In this document: positions 50,345-62,209 of the stretch, in pieces
How the letters are laid out: each line of letters starts with the position of its first letter
How positions within the stretch are numbered: position 1 is the stretch's first letter
Assembly (NCBI GenBank): GCA_949775045.1
Contig: OX459097.1
Location: 23,928,570 to 23,992,569, forward strand
Direction: 5' to 3'
DNA: 64,000 bases
DNA from: Metridium senile
Taxonomy: Eukaryota > Cnidaria > Anthozoa > Actiniaria > Metridiidae
The notes under the pieces: model-generated
What the model was told of the DNA's origin: nothing
The model's input: only the letters and a program-made list of their open reading frames with translations
Database searches by the model: none
Translations under genes and position numbers: made by a program

Positions 50345-53300
50345 CAATCAAATAGTACTCGTGCATTAACGAGCGTGTAATTTCGTATAATGTGGGATCT
50401 GTGTCCCCGCTTGTCCTTGAAATCAAAAAAACAAAGTCACGCTCTTTCAGTGTTATTTTGATTTGGTGGTATTCATTTTGGATTTGGATAGACAACGTGT
50501 TTCAAAGCTTTAAGAACATTTCTTACACACACATACACCAGAGTATGACTAATTATTTATAATGCAAAATGGATACTTTTTCGTAATTAGTTATTTTATT
50601 TGTTCAATCTGCTTTGCCAAAAACAAAACGTCACGTTCCTTGAGTATTGTTTTTATATGATAGTATTATTTTTTTATTTACATTTAGAAAACGTGTGTTA
50701 ATTTAAAGCTATAACAACATTTTCATATAAGTATGATAAACCAGAATATGACTCATTATATATAACTCAAAATGAATAATTTTTCGTGATTAGTTATTCT
50801 ATTTCTTCGACAAAGTGCTTTGCCAAAATTAAAACCTCAGGCTCTTTGAGTATTGTTTTGATAAGGTAATATTTATTTATTTCATACAAATTAATATGAT
50901 AAACCATAATATGACTCATTATTTATAAAGCAACATGGATAGTTTTTCGTGATTGGTTATTTTATTTATTCAATTTTTTTTTACTTCATCACTGACATCG
51001 GGTCATGGAAAGGTCAATCAAATAGTACTCGTGCATTAACGAGCGTGTATTCGTATAATGGGGACCTGCGTCCGCGCTTGTCCTTGAAATTAAAAAACAA
51101 AAACAAAGTCACGCTATTTAAAGATTGTTTTGAATAGATGGTATTCATTTTTGATTTGCATAGATAACGTGTATTAAAGCTTTAATTTAACAACATTTCA
51201 TACAAGTATGGTAAACCAGAATATGACTTATTATTTATAATGCAAAATGTAGAATATTTTTCGTGATCATAGCTTTTATCACTGAAATCGGATGAAGGAA
51301 GTTCAAACAAATAGAATACTCAAGTACTAACTTACGATTCAGTGTTTTGAATCCAAATAGGTATTGAGTGTATAGAATTTGCCACTATTTGAGATAACGA
51401 ATGTGAAGTCAAATATAATCATTTTGCTTATAATAGTATCTGTATCTATTTGATGACTATGAACATAATTGTTTTGAAGTATTTTTGTATGATTCAAATA
51501 TTCAAAGGCTATCCGACTGTGACAGTTGTACACATTATTCGGTTTGCTACAAACCGGTTATTGTGGAATTACAATTGCTTTAATATAGGTAGAGATTCGT
51601 TGTTTCAAATCTTCCTCTTTCGGAAGTGAAAGTTACAAACATGGCATTGCAATTTCTGTTCTTTTAGTTTTACATTTCATACAAGTGAGATGTTAGAAAT
51701 TGTTCTCAATCCTTGAGAAATAGGGCACATTAGGCAATCATTTCACTAGAGCTTCAACAGCCTATTTAGTATATTAATGTTGTATAAATAATCACGAGCT
51801 ACAAATATATCTAGTGTTATTTTGGTTTTACAAAACGAAGCTATTATTTCGAAATAAACTTTAATCTCAACTGCAATATATATACTAGCGTACATTGTAT
51901 TCGTAACCATATCATTATAATAAAACTCGACTTTGGCCTCACTTATTACCTGTACATTAATTGCAACTATCTCATCAAATTCAAATTTAGCTCGTGTTAC
52001 ACATTGGCCTTTCTATTAGCGTCAACTAAAATTTCTATAATGAAAGTTTGTTTTCTAGCTGCTAATGTTCCAAATGTAAAGCTTTAAGGTTTTAACTGTT
52101 GAGAGTGAGTTTCACAGATTAGCTTTAGGCAGAGGTTACTGTGATGAAACTTGTACCATTTATATGTGCAAATTTAGAGAGATCAAGAAAACAGTATGTC
52201 TGTTGGAGTATGTATCGTTTTAATTTAAGGTGATTTTGCAGCAAAATTCAACATAAAATCGTGGAATCTTGATTTGCAAACATCTAGTTTATCATATTTC
52301 AGACATTCAAGTTAAACAGAGAGTCTTTATTTGTATTTAGGCGTTTTTTTTTCGCTTTGAAGATGTTTAAACTATACATAGATTTAAGAGGAATAGGAAA
52401 ACAAATGTTTGATCTAGTTTTAGTGTATATCAATGTCGTATTATTTGCCCATCTGCGGTAGTATGGTCGGTTATGTTGAGGTGACTCGACCAAATACCTT
52501 TGCACGAGTACCTTCAGACTTTGAACTAAATATGCTTATAGAGATTGATTGCGATTTCCATCTAATAGAATAGATCTCATACATATAAGTTAAATTAAAA
52601 TAGGATATGATTTTCAAGGAGATCGTAAGGCACATCGCGTGGTAATGACGTCACAGCTGATCGAACTCAAAATTGAATGTTATCCTTCAACTGCATTGTG
52701 TAGGGAAATGCCTTATTCTGCCTTTACCTTTTTTACCATCGAAATCAGAAGGACGAATTTAGAGATATTTTGGGATATCAAATTTAGAGTATGATGTAAA
52801 ACTAAACCATGCAATTTCCCATTTATCTAATTGCAAAAAAACATCGCTCATTTTATTACAATTTGATCGTTATATTTAATTGAAAATTTAGGAGGAAATC
52901 CATTAAATTTTGATCGCCAAAACTGAAAATGAATGGCTCAATATGAGAATGCAATGTTTATTTTACGTGGTTAACTTACAGTCACAAAAACTACGATAAT
53001 AAGACCCAAGAAAAACAAATCAATGTGATTTTAGATGATCTTAGTTTTTGTAAAAGTGACTGTAAAATGGCTGCGTGCGTGAAAACAATATTGCAATCTT
53101 ATCTTAAGCCATTTATTTTCAGTTTTGGCGATCAAAATTTAATGAATTGCCTCCTAAATTTTCAATTAAATATAACGATCAAATTTTAATAAAATGAGCG
53201 ATGTTTTTATGCAATTAGATAAATGGGAAATTGCATGGTTTAGTTTTACATCATACTCTAAATTTGGTATCCCAAAATACCTCTAAATTCGTCCTTCAGA

Positions 53301-55693
53301 TTTCGATGGTAAAAAAAGGTAAAGGCAGAACAAGGCATTTCCCTACACAATGCAGTTGAAGGATAACATTCAATTTTGAGTTCGATCAGCTGTGACGTCA
53401 TTACCACGCGATGTGCCTTACGATCTCCTTGAAAATCATATCCTATTTTAATTTAACTTATATGTATGAGATCTATTCTATTAGATGGAAATCGCAATCA
53501 ATCTCTATAAGTATATTTAGTTCAGTCTGAAGGTACTCGTGCAAAGGTATTTGGTCGAGTCACCTCAACATAACCGACCATACTACCGCAGATGGGCAAA
53601 TAATACGACATTGATATACACTAAAACTAGATCAAACATTTGTTTTCCTATTCCTCTTAAATCTATGTATAGTTTAAACATCTTCAAAGCGAAACAAAAC
53701 GCCTAAATACAAATAAAGACTATGTTTAACTTGAATGTCTGAAATATGATAAACTAGATATGTTTGCAAATCAAGATTCCACGATTTTATGTTGAGTTTT
53801 GCTGCAAAATCACCTTAAAACGATGCATACTCCAACAGACATGCTGTTTTCTTGATCTCTCTAAATTTGCACATATAAATGTTACAAGTTTCATCACAGT
53901 AACCTCTGCCTAAAGCTAATCTGTGAAACTCACTCTCAACAGTTAAAACCTTTAGGGTTTACATTTGAAACATTAGCAGCTAGAAAACAAACTTTCATTA
54001 TAGAAATTTTAGTTGACGCTAATAGAAAGGCCAATGTGTAACACGAGCTAAATTTGAATTTGATGAGAGAGTTGCAATTAATGTACAGGTAATAAGTGAG
54101 GCCAAAGTCAAGTTGGATTATAATGATATGGTTACGAATACAATGTACGCTAGTAAATATATTGCAGTTGAGATTAAAGTTTATTTCGAAATAATAGCTT
54201 CGTTTTGTAAAACCAAAATAACACTAGATATATTTGTAGCTCGTGATTATTTATACAACATTAATATACTAAATACACTGTTGAAGCTCTAGTGAAATGA
54301 TTGCCAAATGTGCTCTATTTCTCAAGGATTGAGAACAATTTCTAACATCTCACTTGTATGAAATGTAAAACTAAAAGAACAGAAATTGCAATGCCATGTT
54401 TGTAACTTTCACTTCCGAAAGAGGAAGATTTGAAACAACGAATCTCTACCCATATTAAAGCAATTGTAATTCCACAATAACCGGTTTGTAGCAAACCGAA
54501 TAATGTGTACAACTGTCACAGTCGGATAGCCTTTGAATATTTGAATCATACAAAAATACTTCAAAACAATTATGTTCATAGTCATCAAATAGATACAGAT
54601 ACTATTATAAGCAAAATGATTATATTTGACTTCACATTCGTTATCTCAAATAGTGGCAAATTCTATACACTCAATACCTATTTGGATTCAAAACACTGAA
54701 TCGTAAGTTAGTACTTGAGTATTCTATTTGTTTGAACTTCCTTCATCCGATTTCAGTGATAAAAGCTATGATCTCGAAAAATATTCTACATTTTGCATTA
54801 TAAATAATAAGTCATATTCTGGTTTACCATACTTGTATGAAATGTTGTTAAATTAAAGCTTTAATACACGTTATCTATGCAAATCAAAAATGAATACCAT
54901 CTATTCAAAACAATCTTTAAATAGCGTGACTTTGTTTTTGTTTTTTAATTTCAAGGACAAGCGCGGACGCAGGTCCCCATTATACGAATACACGCTCGTT
55001 AATGCACGAGTACTATTTGATTGACCTTTCCATGACCCGATGTCAGTGATGAAGTAAAAAAAAAATTGAATAAATAAAATAACCAATCACGAAAAACTAT
55101 CCATGTTGCTTTATAAATAATGAGTCATATTATGGTTTATCATATTAATTTGTATGAAATAAATAAATATTACCTTATCAAAACAATACTCAAAGAGCCT
55201 GAGGTTTTAATTTTGGCAAAGCACTTTGTCGAAGAAATAGAATAACTAATCACGAAAAATTATTCATTTTGAGTTATATATAATGAGTCATATTCTGGTT
55301 TATCATACTTATATGAAAATGTAGTTATAGCTTTAAATTAACACACGTTTTCTAAATGTAAATAAAAAAATAATACTATCATATAAAACAATACTCAAGG
55401 AACGTGACGTTTTGTTTTTGGCAAAGCAGATTGAACAAATAAAATAACTAATTACGAAAAAGTATCCATTTTGCATTATAAATAATTAGTCATACTCTGG
55501 TGTATGTGTGTGTAAGAAATGTTCTTAAAGATTTGAAACACGTTGTCTATGCAAATCCAAAATGAATACCATCAAAAAAAGAAGGAAAGAGTGTGACTTT
55601 TGTTTTTTTTTTCATTCCAAGGAAAAGCGAGGACGCAGGTCTCCATTACACGAAATTACATGCCCGTTAATAAACAAGTACTATTTGATTGAT
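50345..55693. repeat. 5.3-kb near-perfect palindrome
   Basis: The right arm (53040-55693) is the reverse complement of the left arm (50345-53000), with symmetry around 53,019. A 64-codon frame at 51339-51533 (-) has an identical protein at 54505-54699 (+). Differences are scattered single bases and small indels. The central non-paired spacer is only about 30-50 bp (around CCCAAGAAAAACAAATCAAT). Arms include units of the 195-bp array (outer 0.9 kb) and unique AT-rich sequence (inner 1.7 kb). No gene is supported inside. Confidence 0.93.
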
Positions 55694-55945
55694 TATATAA
55701 TCGATTAAAGGTTAAACGTTGTAAACTCTAACACTAACCCTATCAGGGTTAAACATTTGACTTCTTAACCCTAAACGTAAGGGTGAAACGTTGTAAATCC
55801 TCACCCTGTGGGCAACCCTAACCCTTAAGGGCTAGAGGTTCTAATTCCGGAAAACTAATCCTAAGTGGGCAAGGGTGAGAGTTTAGGGTTAGGGTTAGGG
55901 TTAGGGTTAGGCCTGAACAAGGGTAGTTAAGAAGCAACAAACATA
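55694..55945. repeat. Interstitial telomere-like sequence
   Basis: AGGGTTA/TAACCCT strings at 55725-55860 and four or five perfect TTAGGG-type units at 55883-55911, directly at the right end of the palindrome. Confidence 0.8.
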
Positions 55946-55950
55946 CTTAC

Positions 55951-58173
55951 CACAAAAAGGAAATTTCCACTATCATCATTGACTAATTTTGATCTATGTG
56001 TTCTGAGGTATTCTTTTAAGACGATGCTGATTTCATGATTTGGCTGATGATAAAAATAAAAATGAAGCAAAAAGCATTAATGAATGAATGCATAACAAAT
56101 GTGAGCATTCATGGCTTTAATAATAATACTACACTTAGTTAATGAGGGGAAAAAACAACACTTTACAGCCAAGACTGATTAACTTGTGGCCCTCCTATCT
56201 AAAAATCAATAAACTTAACAATATAATTTAGTATCCTAATCTAATAGAAGAAAATGTTTTTAAATAGGCTGGTAATGAGTTCCATAGTTTGGTAGTTTTA
56301 ACTATAAATGTTCTACCTCCTCAGTCTCTCTTTTATAGCGAGGGCAACATATGCAATCAAGGAACACTTATTGAATTTTTACTACATCAAAAAATGGTAT
56401 CCAGTTGAATTTCTTAAATAAGCAAACAGTACTTTCATTGCAGAGGATTACACAAACCAATGACATTAATCATTCCCATCAAAGAAAAAGGTCAACTTGC
56501 CTGTAATTTTGTAGTGTCGCAACCATAGGTTTTTACGGTCTTGTAATTTTGAAATGTGAAAGTTACTCCACCAAGCTGATCAAGAGCTACAACGTTCCTT
56601 TTGGCCAATTGAGGGCTGCTTGGAGTGAGATTTGGCGGTAAGACTTCCAAGGTGCGTATCTCGAGTGCTCTGGCTGGTGGCATCTGTGTATACATAGTAA
56701 GTAGCAACAAATCAGAGCTCTCGGTGGCTTTAGCAAGTGTCGATCTAGCCATGTCTACTCGGTGCCTCTGTAGGTCAACTGACTTGACTATCTCCGGCCT
56801 ATCAGAAAAGGATAATAACAATATTAATAAACTTGATATTAATTACACTTAATATAATTTGTTTGATTTCAGTTCTTTTGATTGACATATACGCTATCAA
56901 CTGATGAGATGATGTTTATTCATTGATTTCACTGAAAATAAGAAACTGAAATAAGCAGTTGCATATGGTGATATAGATCAACTTTGTAATATTGGCACTA
57001 ACCAATCTAGCCATTTATTTCGTTCTTCTAATTCTTCCTTTGTCGACGGCCTTTCTGCATAGGCTTTCCTCTGGAAAAATGCAACCTGAGCACGCAGTCG
57101 ATTGATGACTTGGATGCCCTTGTAGTCTGGCGAAGCTTCCGGGTGTAGAAATTTGGCAGGGTAGAGTAGGGCGGCTGCATGGTTGGATATCGTAGCTGGT
57201 GCCAGGCCTCTATCTTCCTGTTGTTGTTGAAAAATATGAAAATGAAAATTTATTGCTACATCATTCATGCAAATGTTCCTACTCATCCACTGTGATAATG
57301 AAATAATAATGACAACTATTGTCCTGAGATAATTGTCACATAAATACAACCATTACAATACAATTAACCTACCTTCAAATAGGTCAGGTACTTTTCAATC
57401 ACTGTTTCCCGCAAAAACAAATCTGTCGTGATAGTGTGTTTCAGGTGGTTTTTGGCGAAACCCAGGAAGCCTGCAAGCCAAGTGAACAGAGGAATTTTAG
57501 AACTAGAAAAATTCAAGTGTCACATTTCATACTTGAAATATCTTTGTAGCTAGGCACATAGAAATGGATCATGAAATTGATTGAAACTGGCTCAATTGCT
57601 CAGGTTTGAATGGTACATGTGGTTGTCTAATAATAAACAATCGATTTACTTACAGAAAAGTCTTTCTTCGGCCTTGTCCATTGTGCTAGGCGAAATTGGC
57701 CCTCTGTTACGTTGCAAATTGACTTCTTTGAGGAAATAGAGACGTAGTTCTTCCATGAAGGTAGTTATTGGTTCAGAGAGTTCTGACTTGGATAGGGCGT
57801 ACTTTAGTGGTCTTGGTTCAGTAAGGGGTTCGCTAGCAGTGCTTTGGGGGTGTGGTTCGAATGCTTCTTGTCCAGATAGGGTTGTTGTGGCTTGTCCAGA
57901 ACTTAGAACTGTATCTAGTTGGTGTGCTTTGGCAGGAGGTACTTGAGATAAGTTTGGCATGCTTTTGTTGTGATAAACTGGGGCAGTACTAGTACTCGTT
58001 GTGCGATGAAGTTCGTCCCATTTTGAGATGGGATAGAGGTTCTGTATTGGGCTGTAAATAGTATGGACCTCGTGTTGTTTGCAGTTGCGTTCGTCGTCAC
58101 TACCATGAGCATCGCTTTCGTCGGATGAAATATAATTTGCTATGATGGAGCAACTGAATTGATCGTCGTCCAT
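55951..58173 (-). CDS. Tyrosine-recombinase-like protein, five exons (3' incomplete, 408 aa)
   Basis: Exons on the - strand: 58173-57654, 57470-57373, 57217-57003, 56798-56501, 56043-55951; phases join without a stop for 408 codons. Residues 1-165 are acidic and low in structure (SSDESDAHGSDDERN). Residues about 170-260 fit a core-binding (SAM-like) domain: LRETVIEKYLTYLK, EDRGLAPATISNHAAALLYP. The catalytic domain begins near residue 290 with SSDLLLLTMYTQMPPARALE; R321 is the candidate box-I arginine. KTVKTYGCDTTKL and EISIVLKEYLRTHRSKLV fit the middle of the domain. The HxxR and Tyr motifs would lie further on but are not found before the telomere-like sequence and palindrome. The last visible intron but one uses a GC donor (CAG|GCAAGT at 56500). 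Relation to Crypton-type recombinases is possible. Confidence 0.75.
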
Positions 58174-58292
58174 TATCTGGCTTTCTCTCTCGTGGTTTGT
58201 CTACGGCAAAAGCTGAAAGGTATAAGAACGGTGGCAACTGGTTTGTAACTTGAAGCAAGCTAAATTTGAGACTTGTCCCCTACAGCTCGTAG

Positions 58293-58310
58293 TATTTATA
58301 CTACGATTGG
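58293..58310 (-). promoter_or_regulatory. TATA/CCAAT promoter of the recombinase-like gene
   Basis: TATAAATA in complement at 58293-58300 and CCAAT in complement at 58306-58310. A start near 58265 would leave about 90 nt of 5' UTR before the ATG at 58173. The box is part of a small dyad, GTAGTATAAATACTAC. Confidence 0.65.
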
Positions 58311-58319
58311 GTGGGTATC

Positions 58320-59335
58320 GACTGCTGACTCGTAAGGCGCGCGGTCGTTTGTTGTGAAAAGTTTGATGGGCTTTTTCGTCAGGTTGTGGTGCAGCTGTGT
58401 GAGTGTCACGACTGTTGGGAGATTGCTTGTGATGTAAAGCGCGCAAAAAAGCAGTTTTTAAAACTGTGAAAACTGTGTAAAACTGTGAAAACTGCAAATA
58501 TTGAGTCCGGAAGCGCGGGCTAGCTGTGGCGGGTCGCGCGCAAAGCACGTCGGGATATGTGTTCATTGGAGATTTGCACGTAGCGAAACGTACGAGCTGT
58601 CATGTTTTTAAAATTGTTGTTATTTACTACTGAGATGTGAACTGGATCAATGTCAAGTATATGCTTTGGTAAGGATGATGTTTATTATTATTATAAAAAC
58701 ATTATAATCTATTTTATATTGGATATAATTCTGATGCTAAAATGTTGATCAATCCATTTAAAGTTTAAATGTCTGTAAAGTTTGCATTTGATTGGGTGTT
58801 TTTTTTATCAGTGATATATATATTGTACACTGCCCAATTAGATCCTATTTATATCTTGGTCTAGTATTAAAATTATTATTATTGTTGTTGTTATTATTAT
58901 TATTATTAGTGATACTGCAGTTGTCAATGGCTATAGAAATGGAAAGAATTCTGATCTGCAGGAACATAATTCATATAAGAACATAATTCTAATAGCTAGC
59001 TGTATGAATTAAAGCATACACGCTGCATGCAATCATGCGACTTGCATTGCATGCATGAATGAATAAATGCAAATTCTCAATTATTACTATAACAATTTGA
59101 AGTATATAAATAACACATGATAACAATTCGACCGATGCTAATATCTTTATTTTGTTGTAAATTATATGTTTACGTACAGTTCAAAGTATTGATTGTAGCT
59201 AGAGTCTAATAGATAACTATTTTCATAATGTAAACGGGCCCCTGAAGGCATGATCAATGACATTGAATTATGTAAGTATCATTTTAAAGCTCAATAACTA
59301 TAGAATATGTCTACAGGTGTAATTTGCTGTTAAGA
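58320..59335. other. Upstream of the recombinase-like gene, no gene recognised
   Basis: 58430-58500 has repeated AAAACTGTGAAAACTG strings and GCGCGC motifs. An ATT/TTG microsatellite lies at 58870-58910. The rest is AT-rich without supported features. Confidence 0.45.
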
Positions 59336-59337
59336 AA

Positions 59338-59505
59338 TATGAGACATTTAATTGTCTTGTCAGCTTTTCTGCTTAATGTCGATCTAGATAAACTTTTGGA
59401 GTTGATGCTGTTATTCAACAAAGCCTGACGTACACGGTTTTAGATGTGTACTAATAATATTGACATTAAGCAGAAAAGTTGACAATACAATTAAAGGTTA
59501 TGTAG
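59338..59505. mobile_element. Foldback element, stem TTAATTGTCTTGTCAGCTTT
   Basis: TTTAATTGTCTTGTCAGCTT TTCTGCTTAATGTC at 59347 pairs with GACATTAAGCAGAAAAGTTG ACAATACAATTAAA at 59461-59494. Confidence 0.8.
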
Positions 59506-59556
59506 ATCTCTTTATACATTATAAGTTCTTTAAAATGTAATTCTTGAATTTTAAAG

Positions 59557-59683
59557 GTTCCCATTCTACCATTTCAATCTGTATACTTATGCAAATATTT
59601 GTGCTAGACACAATCAGAGTATATTATTTCTGAAGTGTGCATCAACACGATTTGCATAAACTGTACAGATTTAAATGGGAACC
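59557..59683. mobile_element. 127-bp foldback element, ends GGTTCCCATT
   Basis: GGTTCCCATTCTACCATTTC and AATGGGAACC with inner ATTTGCATAA/TTATGCAAAT pairing. Its right flank continues into the 222-bp tandem unit. Confidence 0.72.
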
Positions 59684-60555
59684 TGTTATTGATATTTGCT
59701 ATCGTATGTGTTGGTTGCAGACTACACTGAAGTTATGGCCGGCACTATAGATGTATATGCATGCAGGTATGTTAATGATCTGACATCATTAATCTGAGTA
59801 TATAATCAACTTCTACAGTCTGTAGTACCAATGACGTCTGACATCATTAATCTGAGTATATAATCAACTTCTACAGTCTGTAGTACCAATGACGTCTGAC
59901 ATCATTAATCTGAGTATATAATCAACTTCTACAGTCTGTAGTACAGTACCAATGATGGGAACCTGTTATTAATATTTGCTATCGTATGTGTTGGTTGCAG
60001 ACTACACTGAAGTTATGGCCGGCACTATAGATGTATATGCATGCAGGTATGTTAATGATCTGACATCATTAATCTGAGTATATAATCAACTTCTACAGTC
60101 TGTAGTACCAATGACGTCTGACATCATTAATCTGAGTATATAATCAACTTCTACAGTCTGTAGTACAGTACCAATGATGGGAACCTGTTATTAATATTTG
60201 CTATCGTATGTGTTGGTTGCAGACTACACTGAAGTTATGGCCGGCACTATAGATGTATATGCATGCAGGTATGTTAATGATCTGACATCATTAATCTGAG
60301 TATATAATCAACTTCTACAGTCTGTAGTACCAATGACGTCTGACATCATTAATCTGAGTATATAATCAACTTCTACAGTCTGTAGTACAGTACCAATGAT
60401 GGGAACCTGTTATTAATATTTGCTATCGTATGTGTTGGTTGCAGACTACACTGAAGTTATGGCCGGCACTATAGATGTATATGCATGCAGGTATGTTAAT
60501 GATCTGACATCATTAATCTGAGTATATAATCAACTTCTATAGTCTGTAGTACCAA
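59680..60555 (+). repeat. 222-bp tandem repeat with a 46-nt exon-like cassette
   Basis: Four copies; GGCCGGCAC recurs at 59737, 60017, 60239 and 60461 (steps 280, 222, 222). Each has GTTGGTTGCAG then a 46-nt segment then GTATGTT, i.e. acceptor, small exon, donor, at 59721-59766, 60001-60046, 60223-60268 and 60445-60490. A 58-bp subrepeat (CTGACATCATTAATCTGAGT...) occurs one to three times between cassettes. Confidence 0.88.
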
Positions 60556-60784
60556 TGAACTTAACACTTTGTTCGCATCGTAGAGCCTTATAATAGTTCT
60601 AATTCTATTTGTTATGATTGATTGATATACTCAGTAGTACATCAATGAGCTATGCAAATTGGAAGCTAGAAAAGTGAGCTTACATTTTTCCACGTAGACC
60701 TAGAGTACAGTAGTTGCTGTCAAAATATTTGAAAGAAACAACTAACAACACAACCATAGACGTGTTTGCTTATTTTGGCCTTTG

Positions 60785-62167
60785 ACTTAATTTGGCTACA
60801 CACTCGGACAGTGAATTTATCCAATTTATCGTGTGACCGTCAATACTGCAATATAGCTTTCAAAATTGTATCGTGATGCCCATAGTGTGTGTGTGTGTGT
60901 GTTTTTCCCTTCTTATTACCCAAACTGATGGATTGATGCACACGTACACTATATGTGGGATGGGGGTGATAAGGTAACAGGGTTAGTAGCACTTACCTTG
61001 TAGTAATGGCTAACACTATATGCTTACCTTAGTTGTAATAATTCTTTTTTAGACTACATCATATATTCCTAATCAATATGATCAATATGTGATGTAGTCT
61101 AGCTTATTACCTTATATCACCCTAGCTATAGTGACAGTACTACATGATGTAGTCTTACTATTGCTATCACCTTATTACCCCTGTATATAGTGTTTGCCAG
61201 GTCTGTATGTACTTTGTTTCATTGGTCAGTGAAAACCATTCTACTAACATGAGCTTGGTTTTATGAAGTTGTCTGTCACACAACTCTCATGACCACCGTG
61301 TGGGTAATAAGAAGGAAATCATTTCTATCTTGGGCTCTCAAGCATGTCGATTAAGGCCAGCTGGGTGTTTGAACATGGACCGAACACAATACTCAGTCTA
61401 CCCATTTCAATTAATTGTCGGGAATGGTTGATCTGAGGTTGATTTGTAAAAAATGCCATTGGTCAAACAGTCTTTTGCCAAACATGCATCTCTTAAACAA
61501 TCAAGCCTGCGTCGAATGGTGTCATGTATTGTACTGTGTACAAGTATTAAATAGAGAAACTACACAACAAGTTCTGTAAGTGCGAACTGTGTCTTTGTTG
61601 AAGTAATAATTCTTACACGAGGTATCTAGTCACGTGATGCATAAATTAGCATACATTAACATACATTACAAATGGCACTGCTCTTTTGTCATGCTACGTT
61701 GAGTTTGCATTGAACACATCACGAGCCACAAGTGTGCCACTCAACGTGCGAAAACTCATCAAAACCACGACAGTCACTTCAGCTAATTAGGCGTCTGACC
61801 CAGCTGGCCTCACTCAACATGCTTGATCTCTCCACACTTTACACCGAACATGCTAATGTGTACACCCTTTCCGAGAAACTTAATTTGGCTACACCCTCGG
61901 ACAGTGAATTTATCCAATTTATTGTGTGACCGTCAATACTGCAATATAGCTTTCAAAATTGTATCGTGATGCCCATAGTGTGTGTGTGTGTTTTTCCCTT
62001 CTTATTACCCAAACTGATGGATTGATGCACACGTACACTATATGTGGGATGGGGGTGATAAGGTAACAGGGTTAGTAGCACTTACCCTGTAGTAATGGCT
62101 AACACTATATGCTTACCTTAGTTGTAATAATTCTTTTTTAGACTACATCATATATTCCTAATCAATA
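60785..62167 (+). repeat. Direct duplication of about 290 bp
   Basis: 60785-61077 and 61881-62167 are nearly identical (TAATTTGGCTACAC, GACCGTCAATACTGCAATAT, GATGGATTGATGCACACGTA, GGGGGTGATAAGGTAACAGG), including the (TG)n run, which is shorter in the second copy. The sequence between includes a hairpin, AGACTACATCA...TGATGTAGTCT, at 61052-61101. Confidence 0.88.
61732..61929 (+). other. Short open frame, unassigned
   Basis: A 65-codon frame with LIRRLTQLASLNMLDLSTLY and PSDSEFIQFIV. Its C-terminal third lies in the duplicated 290-bp segment. The composition looks protein-like but there is no recognised family and no clear splice partner. Confidence 0.25.
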
Positions 62168-62209
62168 TTCTTTCCTCCTGCAAGACACGTAAATGTTTCC
62201 CCTTTAATT

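Larger units (their letters stand above)
43900..51290 (+). repeat. Array of about 195-bp diverged units, interrupted
   Basis: ATAAACCAGAGTATGACTCA recurs at about 44170, 44366, 44561, 45145, 46360, 46682, 49422, 49567, 49869, 50065, 50520, 50735 and 51206. Each unit also has TTTTTCGTGATTAGTTATTT, CTGCTTTGCCAAAAACAAAA, CGTCACGCTCTTTGAGTATT and GATTTGCATAGAAAACGTGT. Some units carry an extra block with CCTGCGTC...CGCTTGTCCT. Interrupted by two TTAA elements and a Penelope-like fragment. Its right end enters the 53-kb palindrome. Confidence 0.9.

Noticed and set aside
51339..54699. Pair of identical 64-codon proteins
   Set aside because: They are mirror images in the palindrome, in AT-rich sequence with no family similarity; identity reflects recent duplication, not coding.
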